DNA of 64,000 nucleotides from an uncultured Desulfovibrio sp. Its GTDB lineage: Bacteria > Desulfobacterota > Desulfovibrionia > Desulfovibrionales > Desulfovibrionaceae. The notes beneath the pieces are model-generated. The model had not been told where the DNA came from. It saw nothing but the letters and a program-made list of their open reading frames with translations, and searched no databases. Numbering within the stretch: position 1 is the first letter of the stretch; the number at the start of each line of letters is the position of its first letter. Positions 43,420-51,352 of this stretch are shown piece by piece. The position numbers were made by a program, and so were the translations under genes. Location of the stretch: assembly GCF_910584445.1 (NCBI RefSeq), contig NZ_CAJUBO010000003.1, forward strand, positions 62,001 through 126,000. Reading direction: 5' to 3'.

Positions 43420-43436
43420 CAGGCACGAATCCTGCT
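43420..43436 (+). promoter_or_regulatory. sigma-54 (-24/-12) promoter of amidohydrolase-TRAP operon
   Basis: CAGGCACGAATCCTGCT: GG at 43422-43423 and GC at 43434-43435 with 10 bases between. The -24 half is AGGCAC rather than TGGCAC; the -12 half CTGCT is good. It is followed by TTAGAGGG exactly as at the islA promoter. It lies 97 bases before the amidohydrolase ATG. Confidence 0.78.
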
Positions 43437-43531
43437 TAGAGGGTGATACCATTCAGGAACACCGGACAATGCCGGTCCCGGGCGCCGCTTCGCTGCCGCA
43501 CGGCCGGGCCTGGTCCGCAACAGGAGCCGCC

Positions 43532-44368
43532 ATGAAGATCATTGATTTCCGTTTTCGACCGAGCACGCCCGAGGCCGTCAGGGGCATGCTCGCCAAGGGC
43601 GGGGTCTTCAGCCCCATGTTCGAGCTTTTCAAGTTCGCGGACCGGGCAAAGCCCGAACCCCTTGAAAAGATCGTGGCCGACCTGGAACGGTGCGGCGTCG
43701 TCAAGGGCGTCGTGACCGGGCGTGACGCCGAAACGACCTATGGACTCGCGTCCAGCAATCCCGGCATCCTGGAACTCATGGCCGCCTACCCCGACCTTTT
43801 CATCGGCTTTGCCGGGCTGGACCCGCACAAGGGCATGGACGCCCTGGCAACGCTTGCCGACATGGTCGAAAAGCGCGGCATGCGCGGCGCCGCCATCGAC
43901 CCCTATCTGGCGCGCATCCCCGCCAGCCACGCCAAATACTATCCCATCTACGCCAAGTGCTGCGAGCTGGAGGTGCCCATCGTCATCACCACGGGTCCGG
44001 GCACGCTTGTCCGCGGCGCGGTCATGGACGATGCCCATCCCCGCCACATCGACCGGGTGGCCGCGGATTTTCCTGCGCTGAAGATCATCATCAGCCACGG
44101 GGGCTATCCTTTCGTCAGCGACGCCATCATGGTGGTGCACCGCAACCGCAACGTCTATATGGACCTCGCGGAATACGAGGAGCAGCCCTTCTCGGAAGGC
44201 TACATCAAGGCCGCCAACACGCTCATCGGCGACAAGATCCTTTTTGCCAGCGCCGCGCCGTTCATGGATTTTCAGGAGCAGATCGCGCTGTACCGGCGCC
44301 TGCCTTTCACGCCCGCCGTGCGCGAGAACATCATGTACAACAACGCGGCCGGACTTCTCGGTCTCTGA
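43532..44368 (+). CDS. amidohydrolase family (amidohydrolase_2-like) protein
   Basis: 278 residues of a TIM-barrel metal-dependent hydrolase type. 'MKIIDFRFRPS' replaces the usual N-terminal DxHxH metal motif (Phe/Phe-Arg in place of the His pair), while the barrel segments 'FIGFAGLDPHKG', 'IVITTGPGT', 'LKIIISHGGYPFV' (conserved His) and 'NVYMDLAEYEEQPF' remain. The last strand reads FASAAPF, where family members usually have an Asp-containing 'GSDWP'. Loss of several metal ligands suggests altered or absent hydrolase activity. First gene of the sigma-54 operon leading to a TRAP transporter. Confidence 0.78.
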   Translation: MKIIDFRFRPSTPEAVRGMLAKGGVFSPMFELFKFADRAKPEPLEKIVADLERCGVVKGVVTGRDAETTYGLASSNPGILELMAAYPDLFIGFAGLDPHKGMDALATLADMVEKRGMRGAAIDPYLARIPASHAKYYPIYAKCCELEVPIVITTGPGTLVRGAVMDDAHPRHIDRVAADFPALKIIISHGGYPFVSDAIMVVHRNRNVYMDLAEYEEQPFSEGYIKAANTLIGDKILFASAAPFMDFQEQIALYRRLPFTPAVRENIMYNNAAGLLGL

Positions 44369-44459
44369 GACCCGTTTTTTCGCACCATGCCCAGCACCGG
44401 CGGGGGGAAAAGAACGGCCCTTCCCTGCCGGATAAATGACCGGCCGAAACGAGGTTCCC

Positions 44460-45473
44460 ATGAAACGTTGTTCTCTGCTCCTGTGTGCACTGGCGGTCCT
44501 TGTCCTCTGCGTCGGCACGGCTGACGCGGAAGAGTACAAGAAGCAGACCATCCGGGCGGCCACGGCCAATCCCGAAGGCAGCCAGATGACCACTGCCATC
44601 AACAAGTTCAAGGAAATCGTCGAACGGGATTCCAACGGTCAGATCACCGTCCAGACCTTCTATGGCGGCTCCATGGGCGACGAGCAGGCCAATGTGAAGC
44701 AACTGCGCAACAACGAGATCAATCTCGGCGTCATGAGCACCGGCAACCTGACGCCCTTCGCGCCCTCGGCGGGCATCTTCTACCTGCCCTATCTCTTCCC
44801 CACCACGGATGACGCCAAGAAGCTCCTCCGTGACGAGGAATTTTCCAAAAAGCTCGCCGACCAGATCGCCAGGGAAAGCCGCACCCGGCCCCTGGGCTGG
44901 CTCCTCGGCGGCTACCGCGTGCTGACCAATTCCAAGCATCCCATCAACACCATCGACGACCTCAAGGGACTCAAGATGCGCGTGCCGCCCGTGGAAATGC
45001 AGCTGGCGGCCTTCCGCTCCTGGGGCGTTGAACCGCATCCCCTCGCCTGGTCCGAAACCTTCAACGGACTCCAGCAGGGCGTCATCGACGGCCAGGAAAA
45101 TCCCCATGCCGTCAACCGCGACCAGAAGTTCTGGGAAGTGCAGAAATACATCACCGACGTGCCCTACCTGCTCTGGACAGGTCCCTTCCTAGTCTCCGAG
45201 CAGTGGTACAGGAAGCTGGACCCCAAGACCCGCGCGCTCGTTGACCGCGCGGCCAGGGAAGCCCTGGAGCACGAATGGAACTGGATCGCCGAGCAGGAAC
45301 AGCTGGCCCTCAGGCAGTGCGAGGAGCACGGCATGGTGAAGGGCACGCCCACCGACCTGCCCAAGTGGGAAAAGCAGGCGCGTTCCACCTGGCCGCAGTT
45401 CTATGACAAGATCGGCGGCAAGGACATGGTGAACACGGCGCTCAAGGCCATGGGCCAGCAGCCCGTGGAATAG
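44460..45473 (+). CDS. TRAP transporter solute-binding protein DctP (putative isethionate)
   Basis: 337 residues. A signal peptide (MKRCSLLLCALAVLVLCVGTADA) precedes a DctP-type periplasmic binding protein. It has the conserved ligand-binding Arg in 'LKGLKMRVPPVEMQ', 'GVEPHPLAWSETFNGLQQGVIDGQENP' and the N-terminal 'GSQMTTAINKFKEIV'. It delivers an organic acid anion to the DctQM membrane pair. The ATG at 44460 has GAGG upstream. In the same sigma-54 regulon as islAB, so isethionate is the most likely ligand (inference). dctQ follows after 95 bases. Confidence 0.9.
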   Translation: MKRCSLLLCALAVLVLCVGTADAEEYKKQTIRAATANPEGSQMTTAINKFKEIVERDSNGQITVQTFYGGSMGDEQANVKQLRNNEINLGVMSTGNLTPFAPSAGIFYLPYLFPTTDDAKKLLRDEEFSKKLADQIARESRTRPLGWLLGGYRVLTNSKHPINTIDDLKGLKMRVPPVEMQLAAFRSWGVEPHPLAWSETFNGLQQGVIDGQENPHAVNRDQKFWEVQKYITDVPYLLWTGPFLVSEQWYRKLDPKTRALVDRAAREALEHEWNWIAEQEQLALRQCEEHGMVKGTPTDLPKWEKQARSTWPQFYDKIGGKDMVNTALKAMGQQPVE

Positions 45474-45568
45474 GGATGAAACGACGGCCGCGCGGCCGGG
45501 CCTGTCCCCGGCCGCGCGCCATTTCTCCATTCCGCGCGGGATGCGCGCCGTGTTCAGGGGAGTATGCC

Positions 45569-46075
45569 ATGGGCTTTTTGAAACTGTGTTTTGCGAACTT
45601 TGAGGAATGGACCTCCGCCTTTCTGGTGGGGCTGATGATCGTCTGCCTCATCATCCAGGTCTTCATCCGCTTCATTTTCGGCTCCGCCCTGGCCTGGACG
45701 GAGGAACTTTCGCGCTACGCGTTCATCTGGGCCGTCTATGTGGGCGCGGCCCTGTGCGTCAAGCGGCGCATCCATGTGCGTATCACCGCGCAGTTCCTCA
45801 AACTGGACACCAGGGGACGCCTGTTTTTTCTCACTGTCTGCGACGCCATCTGGATCGCCTTCAATATCTTCATCTTCATCAACAGCGTTGAAGTCATCCG
45901 CGACGGACTGGAGTTCCCCGAGGTCTCGCCCACCCTCGGCATCGTCAAGTCCTGGGTGGAAGCCATCATTCCCTTCAGTTTCGCGCTCATGAGCTTTCGC
46001 CTGCTCCAGCAGTATTATCTCCACTGGAAAGCGGGCACCATGGCCGAACTGGTGAACTTCGAGGAGATGGTCTGA
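45569..46075 (+). CDS. TRAP transporter small membrane subunit DctQ
   Basis: 168 residues with four membrane helices, the normal size and pattern for DctQ. Typical segments are 'CLIIQVFIRFIFGSALAWTEELSRYAFIWAVYVGAALCVKRRIHVRI'. It supports the large DctM subunit. The ATG at 45569 has AGGGGAG upstream; longer readings begin in the spacer. The stop overlaps the dctM start by one base (TGATG), so the two are translationally coupled. Confidence 0.92.
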   Translation: MGFLKLCFANFEEWTSAFLVGLMIVCLIIQVFIRFIFGSALAWTEELSRYAFIWAVYVGAALCVKRRIHVRITAQFLKLDTRGRLFFLTVCDAIWIAFNIFIFINSVEVIRDGLEFPEVSPTLGIVKSWVEAIIPFSFALMSFRLLQQYYLHWKAGTMAELVNFEEMV

Positions 46076-47373
46076 TGTCGCCGCTTGAAATATCGCTACT
46101 CGCGCTTCTGGTCTGCTTTCTCATCGGCATGCCCATCTTCATGGGCCTGATCATCTCCGCCATCGCCGCCATCCTGTGCAGCGACATCCTGCCCCTTTCC
46201 ATCATCCACAACACGCTTTTTGACGGACTCAACCTCTTCCCGCTCCTGGCGATACCCTGTTTCGTGGTCGCGGGCACGCTGATGGAGTACGGGAACATCA
46301 CCGGCCAGATCGTGGATGTGGTCAAGCAGATCGTGGGCCGCTCCTACGGGGGCCTCGGCATCACCACGGTGCTCGCCTCCACGTTTTTCGCGGCCATTTC
46401 CGGCTCTGGCCCGGGCACGGTGGCCGCCGTGGGCACCATCCTCATCCCGGCCATGATCCGCAACGGCTACTCCAGGGAATACTCGGCGGCGGTGGCCTCG
46501 TCGGGCGGCACCATCGGCGTGCTCATCCCGCCATCCAACCCGATGATCATCTATGCCATCCTCGGCAACCTGTCGGTGACGGCCATGTTCACCGCGGGCT
46601 TCATCCCCGGGTTCATCGTGGCCTTTCTGATGTGCGGCACCGCCTGGCTGCTGGCAAAGAAAAACGGCTTTGCCGGCGACAGGGACGCCCCGCCCTTCCA
46701 TTTGCCCACCTTCCTGCGTACCTGCGGCAAGTGCATTTTCGCCCTCATGACGCCGGTGCTCATCCTCGGTTCCATCTACACGGGCATGGCAACGCCGGTG
46801 GAAGCCTCCATCGTGGGCATCGTCTGGGCGCTCTTCGTGGGCATCGTCATCAACCGGGCGCTCAGGTGGGAGCACATCTACAAGTCGCTCATCGAAGGCG
46901 CCATCATCTGCGGCGGCGTCCTGCTCATCGTGGGGGCGAGCACCCTGTTCGGCAAGATCCTCACCTATGAGGAAGCCCCGCAAAAACTCGTCTCGCTGGT
47001 GCTGGGCTTTTCCACCACGCCGGAAGTGGTGCTCCTGCTCATCATCGCCATCCTGTACATCCTGGGCATGTTCCTCGAGACGCTTGCCACCATCATCATC
47101 CTGGTGCCCGTGCTGCTGCCGCTCATCCTCAAGCTCGGCATCGACCCCATCCACTTCGGCATCATCCTGGTGGTGACCAACAATGTAGCCATGCTCACAC
47201 CGCCGCTGGGGGTGAACCTGTTCGTGTCCTCACGGCTCTCCAAGCTGCCGGTGGAAAAGGTCTCGATGGCGGTTCTGCCGTATATCGGCGCCCTCACCCT
47301 GGCGATCCTCATCTTCACCTTCTTCCCGTCCATCGCCACATGGCTGCCCGAAGTCATGGGCTACGGCGGATAG
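46075..47373 (+). CDS. TRAP transporter large membrane subunit DctM
   Basis: 432 residues with about 12-13 membrane segments. DctM hallmarks: 'LFPLLAIPCFVVAGTLMEYGNI', 'GSGPGTVAAVGTILIPAMIRNGYSREYSAAVASSGGTIGVLIPPSNPMIIYA' and 'VTNNVAMLTPPLGVNLFV'. It forms the sodium-coupled channel of the TRAP system. A strong GC hairpin at 47384-47430 ends the operon. GAGGAG lies in the end of dctQ before the overlapping ATG. Confidence 0.95.
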   Translation: MSPLEISLLALLVCFLIGMPIFMGLIISAIAAILCSDILPLSIIHNTLFDGLNLFPLLAIPCFVVAGTLMEYGNITGQIVDVVKQIVGRSYGGLGITTVLASTFFAAISGSGPGTVAAVGTILIPAMIRNGYSREYSAAVASSGGTIGVLIPPSNPMIIYAILGNLSVTAMFTAGFIPGFIVAFLMCGTAWLLAKKNGFAGDRDAPPFHLPTFLRTCGKCIFALMTPVLILGSIYTGMATPVEASIVGIVWALFVGIVINRALRWEHIYKSLIEGAIICGGVLLIVGASTLFGKILTYEEAPQKLVSLVLGFSTTPEVVLLLIIAILYILGMFLETLATIIILVPVLLPLILKLGIDPIHFGIILVVTNNVAMLTPPLGVNLFVSSRLSKLPVEKVSMAVLPYIGALTLAILIFTFFPSIATWLPEVMGYGG

Positions 47374-47383
47374 ACGGCGCTTT

Positions 47384-47430
47384 CCCCCGCCGGCGCCATC
47401 GCTCCCGGACGAAGGCGGCGCCGGCGGGGG
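47384..47430 (+). terminator. strong hairpin after the TRAP operon
   Basis: Perfect 14-bp arms CCCCCGCCGGCGCC (47384-47397) and its complement (47417-47430) with a 19-nt loop. No U tract. It probably ends or trims the amidohydrolase-dctPQM transcript before the activator gene. Confidence 0.75.
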
Positions 47431-47529
47431 GCCTGGACACGGCGGGTCCTGTTCACGCTCCCTGGTCCCGGGCGCCCCTTCCCGGCGGGCCGGGCCGGCC
47501 GAAAAGCGCTTTGCCGCAGGGGCGGATGC

Positions 47530-48987
47530 ATGTATAACTCCTCCATGCTCGCCGACTACATCGAACAGCTCTATGACACCTTCCGCGACGCCGTCTGCGT
47601 GACGGACGCCCGTGGCGTGGTCGTCCTCGTCAACCGGCGCCATTCCGAACTGACGGGCATCCCCAAGGCCGACATCCTCGGCAAGCGCGTCCAGGACATG
47701 GTCCAGAACGGCATCTTCGACATCGTGCTCAATGCCAGGGTGGTCAACAGCGGGGAAAAGGTGGCGAGCGTCCAGCACCTCTACAACGGGCGCATCCTCC
47801 TGCTGGACGGCTACCCCATCAAGAACGCCGCCGGAGAAGTGGTCTATGTCGTCACCATCATCCGCGACATCACCGTTCTCAGCGAGCTGCGCGAGGAAGT
47901 GACCGCGCAGAAGGAGCTGCTGGAGACCTTCCAGGCCCTGAACAGCGACGCCGCCATGCCGGACGCCGTCCAGTATCCGCGCGTCCTCCAGAGCCAGGCC
48001 ATGCAGCGCATCTATGGCGAGGCCGCCGACATCGCCGGCACGGACGCCATGGTCCTCCTGCTGGGCGAGACCGGGACGGGCAAGGATGTCATGGCGCGCC
48101 ACATCCACCACCTGAGCCGCCGCGCCGAAGCGCCGTTCATCAAGGTGGATTGCGGCAGCATCCCGGAAAACCTCATCGAGACGGAGCTGTTCGGCTATGT
48201 GCCCGGAAGTTTTTCCGGCGCCAGCAAGAACGGCAAGGCCGGTCTCGTGGAGGCCGCCAACGGCGGCACCCTCTTCCTCGACGAGGTGGGCGAGCTGCCC
48301 ATGCCCATGCAGACGCGCCTTTTGCGCGTCCTGCAGGACTGGGAGGTGCTCCGCGTGGGCGCCACCGTGCCCAGAAAGGTGGATGTGCGCGTCATTGCCG
48401 CCACCAACAAGGACCTGGAAAAGGAAATGGAGCGCGGCGCCTTCCGCTCCGACCTTTACTACCGCCTCAAGGTGGCTGTCCTCACCCTGCCGCCCCTCCG
48501 CAAGCGCAAGGCGGACATCCTGCCCCTGGCCCAGGGCTTCCTCACCTACTACGGCAGGCGCTACCGCAAGAAAGCCCGGCTTTCCGAAGAGGTGGAGCAC
48601 ATCCTGCGCGGCTATGCCTGGCCGGGCAATGTGCGCGAGCTGGAGAACCTGATCCAGGGGCTGATCGTCACCTGCAAGGGAGGGTGCATCCAGGCCGCGG
48701 ACCTGGCCGGCATCCGCCCGGAAGCCCCGGCCCCCGAGGCCGAGGGCGGCCGCGCCCGCCTGCCCTCCATCGAAGGGCGCTCCCTCAAGAGCATCATGAA
48801 GGAAATGGAGGCCCAGGTGCTGGAGGCCGGTCTCAGGCGCTACGGTTCCATCGGCGAGCTGGCCCGGCATTTCCAGATGGACAGGAGCACCATCTTCCGC
48901 AAGGTGCGCCACATGGAAGGCGCCACCCGCCCCAGGCGCGGGAAGGGAAAACCCCGGGAAAGGAGCAACGGCGATGAACGGGCTTGA
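47530..48987 (+). CDS. PAS-domain sigma-54 activator, candidate regulator of islAB and TRAP operon
   Basis: 485 residues. PAS domain (about 8-120, 'QLYDTFRDAVCVTDARGVVVLVNRRHSELTGI'); AAA+ domain (about 155-390) with Walker A GETGTGKD and Walker B LFLDEVGEL. The sigma-54 contact loop reads GSFSGA instead of GAFTGA (Phe kept, Ala to Ser, Thr to Ser). The C-terminal HTH is 'SIGELARHFQMDRSTIFRKVRHM'. The PAS domain likely senses a small ligand or redox state. It sits between two sigma-54 promoters upstream and the DUF4037 gene, whose start overlaps it by 14 bases. The ATG at 47530 is used; MLADY (47545) is an alternative start. Confidence 0.92.
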   Translation: MYNSSMLADYIEQLYDTFRDAVCVTDARGVVVLVNRRHSELTGIPKADILGKRVQDMVQNGIFDIVLNARVVNSGEKVASVQHLYNGRILLLDGYPIKNAAGEVVYVVTIIRDITVLSELREEVTAQKELLETFQALNSDAAMPDAVQYPRVLQSQAMQRIYGEAADIAGTDAMVLLLGETGTGKDVMARHIHHLSRRAEAPFIKVDCGSIPENLIETELFGYVPGSFSGASKNGKAGLVEAANGGTLFLDEVGELPMPMQTRLLRVLQDWEVLRVGATVPRKVDVRVIAATNKDLEKEMERGAFRSDLYYRLKVAVLTLPPLRKRKADILPLAQGFLTYYGRRYRKKARLSEEVEHILRGYAWPGNVRELENLIQGLIVTCKGGCIQAADLAGIRPEAPAPEAEGGRARLPSIEGRSLKSIMKEMEAQVLEAGLRRYGSIGELARHFQMDRSTIFRKVRHMEGATRPRRGKGKPRERSNGDERA

Positions 48988-49909
48988 GCTTGCGCGCGCC
49001 TTTTATGCGGCCTGCCGCCCCGCTCTGGTCGCGGCCATGCCGGACATCATGGCCCGGGCCGCCGCGGGGCTTGCGGGGGAAGGTTCGGAATGCCTCGGCT
49101 GCGATGACGCCACCTCGCGCGACCACGATTTCGGCGCGGCCTTCTGCCTCTGGCTGCCGCAGGATCTGCTGCGGGCCGAGGCCCGGCGCATCGAGGACGT
49201 GTTCGCCTCGCTGCCCGCGGAATTTCACGGGTTGCCCTCCCGCCTTGCGCCGCAGGCGCGCCAGGGACGGGTCGGCCCAGTGCCGGTGGAGGGCTTCTAC
49301 GCCTTTTTCACCGGCCTTGCCGCGCCGCCGGAGGACTGGCGGCAGTGGCTCGCCATTCCCGAGCACCGGCTGGCCGCCGCCACCAGCGGCGAAGTGTTCG
49401 AGGACGCGGATGGCCGGTTCAGCGCCTGGCGCGAGGCCCTGCTCGCCTATTACCCCCGCGATGTCTGGCTGAAAAAGCTGGCGGGCAAGGCCATGCTCAC
49501 GGCCCAGGCCGGGCAGTACAACCTGCCGCGCGCCCTGCGCCGGGGGGACGCGGCCTCGGCCATGCTGGCCGCGGCGCGCTTCGCGGAATCGGCGCTGGCC
49601 CTGGTCTTCCTGCTCAACCGCCGCTATATGCCGTTCTACAAATGGGCGCCCCGCCTCGGCCGTCAGCTGCCCCTGCTGGGCGCGCCTCTTGGACGCCTGC
49701 TGGACCTTCTGGCGGCGCACCCCCTGCGCGGGCCGGAGGATCTGGACGTGGCGGGACCCGTGGAGGACTTTTGCGCCGCCGTGGCGGCGCACCTGCGCGC
49801 GACCGGACTCAGCGACGAGCCGGACGCCTGGCTGTGGGCGCATGGGCCGCGCATCATGGCCCATGTGGAGACCGACGCGCTCCGGCGCCGCAACCTTCTG
49901 GAAGAATAA
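48974..49909 (+). CDS. DUF4037 nucleotidyltransferase-like protein
   Basis: 311 residues. Near the N-terminus is a nucleotidyltransferase-type motif, G42-C-D-D-A-T-S-R-D50-H-D52-F, resembling the 'GS...SDxD' of minimal nucleotidyltransferases; this is the signature of DUF4037. The rest is helical: 'AGQYNLPRALRRGDAASAMLAAARFAESALALVFLLNRRYMPFYKWAPR', also characteristic of DUF4037. It probably transfers a nucleotide to an unknown target. The ATG at 48974 with AGGAG overlaps the sigma-54 activator, so translation is coupled. First of three genes with TPR and DUF4125 partners. Confidence 0.78.
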   Translation: MNGLELARAFYAACRPALVAAMPDIMARAAAGLAGEGSECLGCDDATSRDHDFGAAFCLWLPQDLLRAEARRIEDVFASLPAEFHGLPSRLAPQARQGRVGPVPVEGFYAFFTGLAAPPEDWRQWLAIPEHRLAAATSGEVFEDADGRFSAWREALLAYYPRDVWLKKLAGKAMLTAQAGQYNLPRALRRGDAASAMLAAARFAESALALVFLLNRRYMPFYKWAPRLGRQLPLLGAPLGRLLDLLAAHPLRGPEDLDVAGPVEDFCAAVAAHLRATGLSDEPDAWLWAHGPRIMAHVETDALRRRNLLEE

Positions 49910-49911
49910 CC

Positions 49912-50832
49912 ATGGACGACACGAAAACAACGCCCGCGGGCGCCGCCGCCGTCCGCCATGCGCTCGACCTGCTGGGGCACGGCCGCGCGGCCGAAGCGGA
50001 AGGCGAACTTGCGGCCCTGGCCGACGCGCCGTGGGAAAGCGACCCCGAGGCCACGCGCCTGCGCGCCCAGGTGCTGGACGGCCTGGGACGGACGCGCTTT
50101 GCCCTGGGCGATCGGGAAGGCGGCCTCGCGGCCCTGCGCGCGGCTGTGGACACGCTGGCGGCCGCCACCGGCGCCCGCCTCCCGCAGGCCGGCGCGGCCC
50201 GTGCAGGCGGCGATGCCGGGGCCGCGCTCGTTCCCCTCCGCTGCCGGGCGCTCCAGAACCTGTGCTTTGCTCTGGCCGAGACCGGCGCCGTGGAGGAAAG
50301 CGCGGCCGTGGGCGAGGAGGCGGCCCGGCTCGCCGAAGCCCTCTTCGGTCCCCAATCGCCCGAGCTTGCGGGCGCGCTGCTGCGGCTCTCCTCGGCCCCC
50401 TACCGCGCCCGCGACCTTGACGCCGCCGAGGCGCTCATCCGGCGCGCCAGGGACATATGGGAGGCGCAGCCAGGACCCACGCCCCAGGAAGTGGGCACCT
50501 GCCTGAACAATCTCGGTCGCATCCATGAAGAGCGCGGCGACATGGCGGCGGGCATCGCCTTCCACCGGCAGGCGGTGGCCTTTCGCCGCACCCTGCCGGA
50601 CCGGGAGGATCTGGCCTTTTCGCTGGGCAATCTCGGCGTCGCGCTGGCGCAGGACGGCCAATGGCGCGCGGCGTGCGCGGCGCTGGAGGAAGCACTGGAA
50701 CTGTATGCCGCCCTCGGCAAGGGGAGCGGACCCGAAGCGCGGGGCTATGCGGACAATCTGGCCGTCTGCCGCCGCGCCCTGCTTGCGGAAACCGCGGAAA
50801 CCACAGGAGACACCCATGAACAGCAGCACTGA
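49912..50832 (+). CDS. tetratricopeptide repeat protein
   Basis: 306 residues made of TPR helices: about six to seven units, clearest at 115-240 ('LFGPQSPELAGALLRLSSAPYRARDLDAAEALIRRARDIWEAQ', 'EVGTCLNNLGRIHEERGDMAAGIAFHRQAVAFRRTL', 'LAFSLGNLGVALAQDGQWRAACAALEEALELY'). TPR proteins serve as scaffolds for protein complexes. No signal peptide, so cytoplasmic. It lies two bases after the DUF4037 stop and overlaps the DUF4125 start by 17 bases, which points to one coupled unit. Confidence 0.85.
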   Translation: MDDTKTTPAGAAAVRHALDLLGHGRAAEAEGELAALADAPWESDPEATRLRAQVLDGLGRTRFALGDREGGLAALRAAVDTLAAATGARLPQAGAARAGGDAGAALVPLRCRALQNLCFALAETGAVEESAAVGEEAARLAEALFGPQSPELAGALLRLSSAPYRARDLDAAEALIRRARDIWEAQPGPTPQEVGTCLNNLGRIHEERGDMAAGIAFHRQAVAFRRTLPDREDLAFSLGNLGVALAQDGQWRAACAALEEALELYAALGKGSGPEARGYADNLAVCRRALLAETAETTGDTHEQQH

Positions 50833-51352
50833 GCGCGACGCGCTCCTGGACGAGATCATCGACCGCGAACTTGCCATGTTTCTGGAAACGCCCAATGAAG
50901 GCGGCGTCGCCTCCTGCCAGCAGCGGCCGGAGACCTTCCGCGTCATGCGGCGCATGGCCCATGTGACGCACGATGACGAGACGCTCCGGTCCTATCTTGA
51001 GGACCTGCGCGCGGCGGAGTCCAGCGGCCGCAACTTCATGCTGGAAAAATATGCGCGCATGGACGACAGGCTGCCTCCCCTTTCCGACAGCCCGCTCCTG
51101 GACGAGATCGCCGATGCGGAAAACGCGTTTTTGGAAGAGGCGGCGCGCCTGCGCCCGGACCGCGTCAAGCGCAACGGCTCCGGCATGTTCCGCCGCTACC
51201 TGCGTTGCGAGCTGGAGACCCTTTCGCCCAGGACCCTTGCCCTCTACGCGCGGGAAGTCCGCCGCGCGCGGGAGGAAGGCCGCAATCCGGTGCTGGAGCG
51301 GCACGACTGGCTGGCCGGCTACCTGGCCTCCACCCCCCGCACCGGAATGTGA
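50816..51352 (+). CDS. DUF4125 family protein
   Basis: 178 residues. It resembles DUF4125 throughout: 'NEGGVASCQQRPETFRVMRRMA', 'LRSYLEDLRAAESSGRNFMLEKYARM' and the C-terminal repeat-like 'YLRCELETLSPRTLALYAREVRRAREEGRNPVLE'. The two halves (about 25-85 and 115-170) look alike, an internal duplication typical of the family. Cytoplasmic and helical. Function unknown in all members I know of. The ATG at 50816 has AGGAG upstream, inside the end of the TPR gene. No clear terminator follows. Confidence 0.78.
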   Translation: MNSSTERDALLDEIIDRELAMFLETPNEGGVASCQQRPETFRVMRRMAHVTHDDETLRSYLEDLRAAESSGRNFMLEKYARMDDRLPPLSDSPLLDEIADAENAFLEEAARLRPDRVKRNGSGMFRRYLRCELETLSPRTLALYAREVRRAREEGRNPVLERHDWLAGYLASTPRTGM

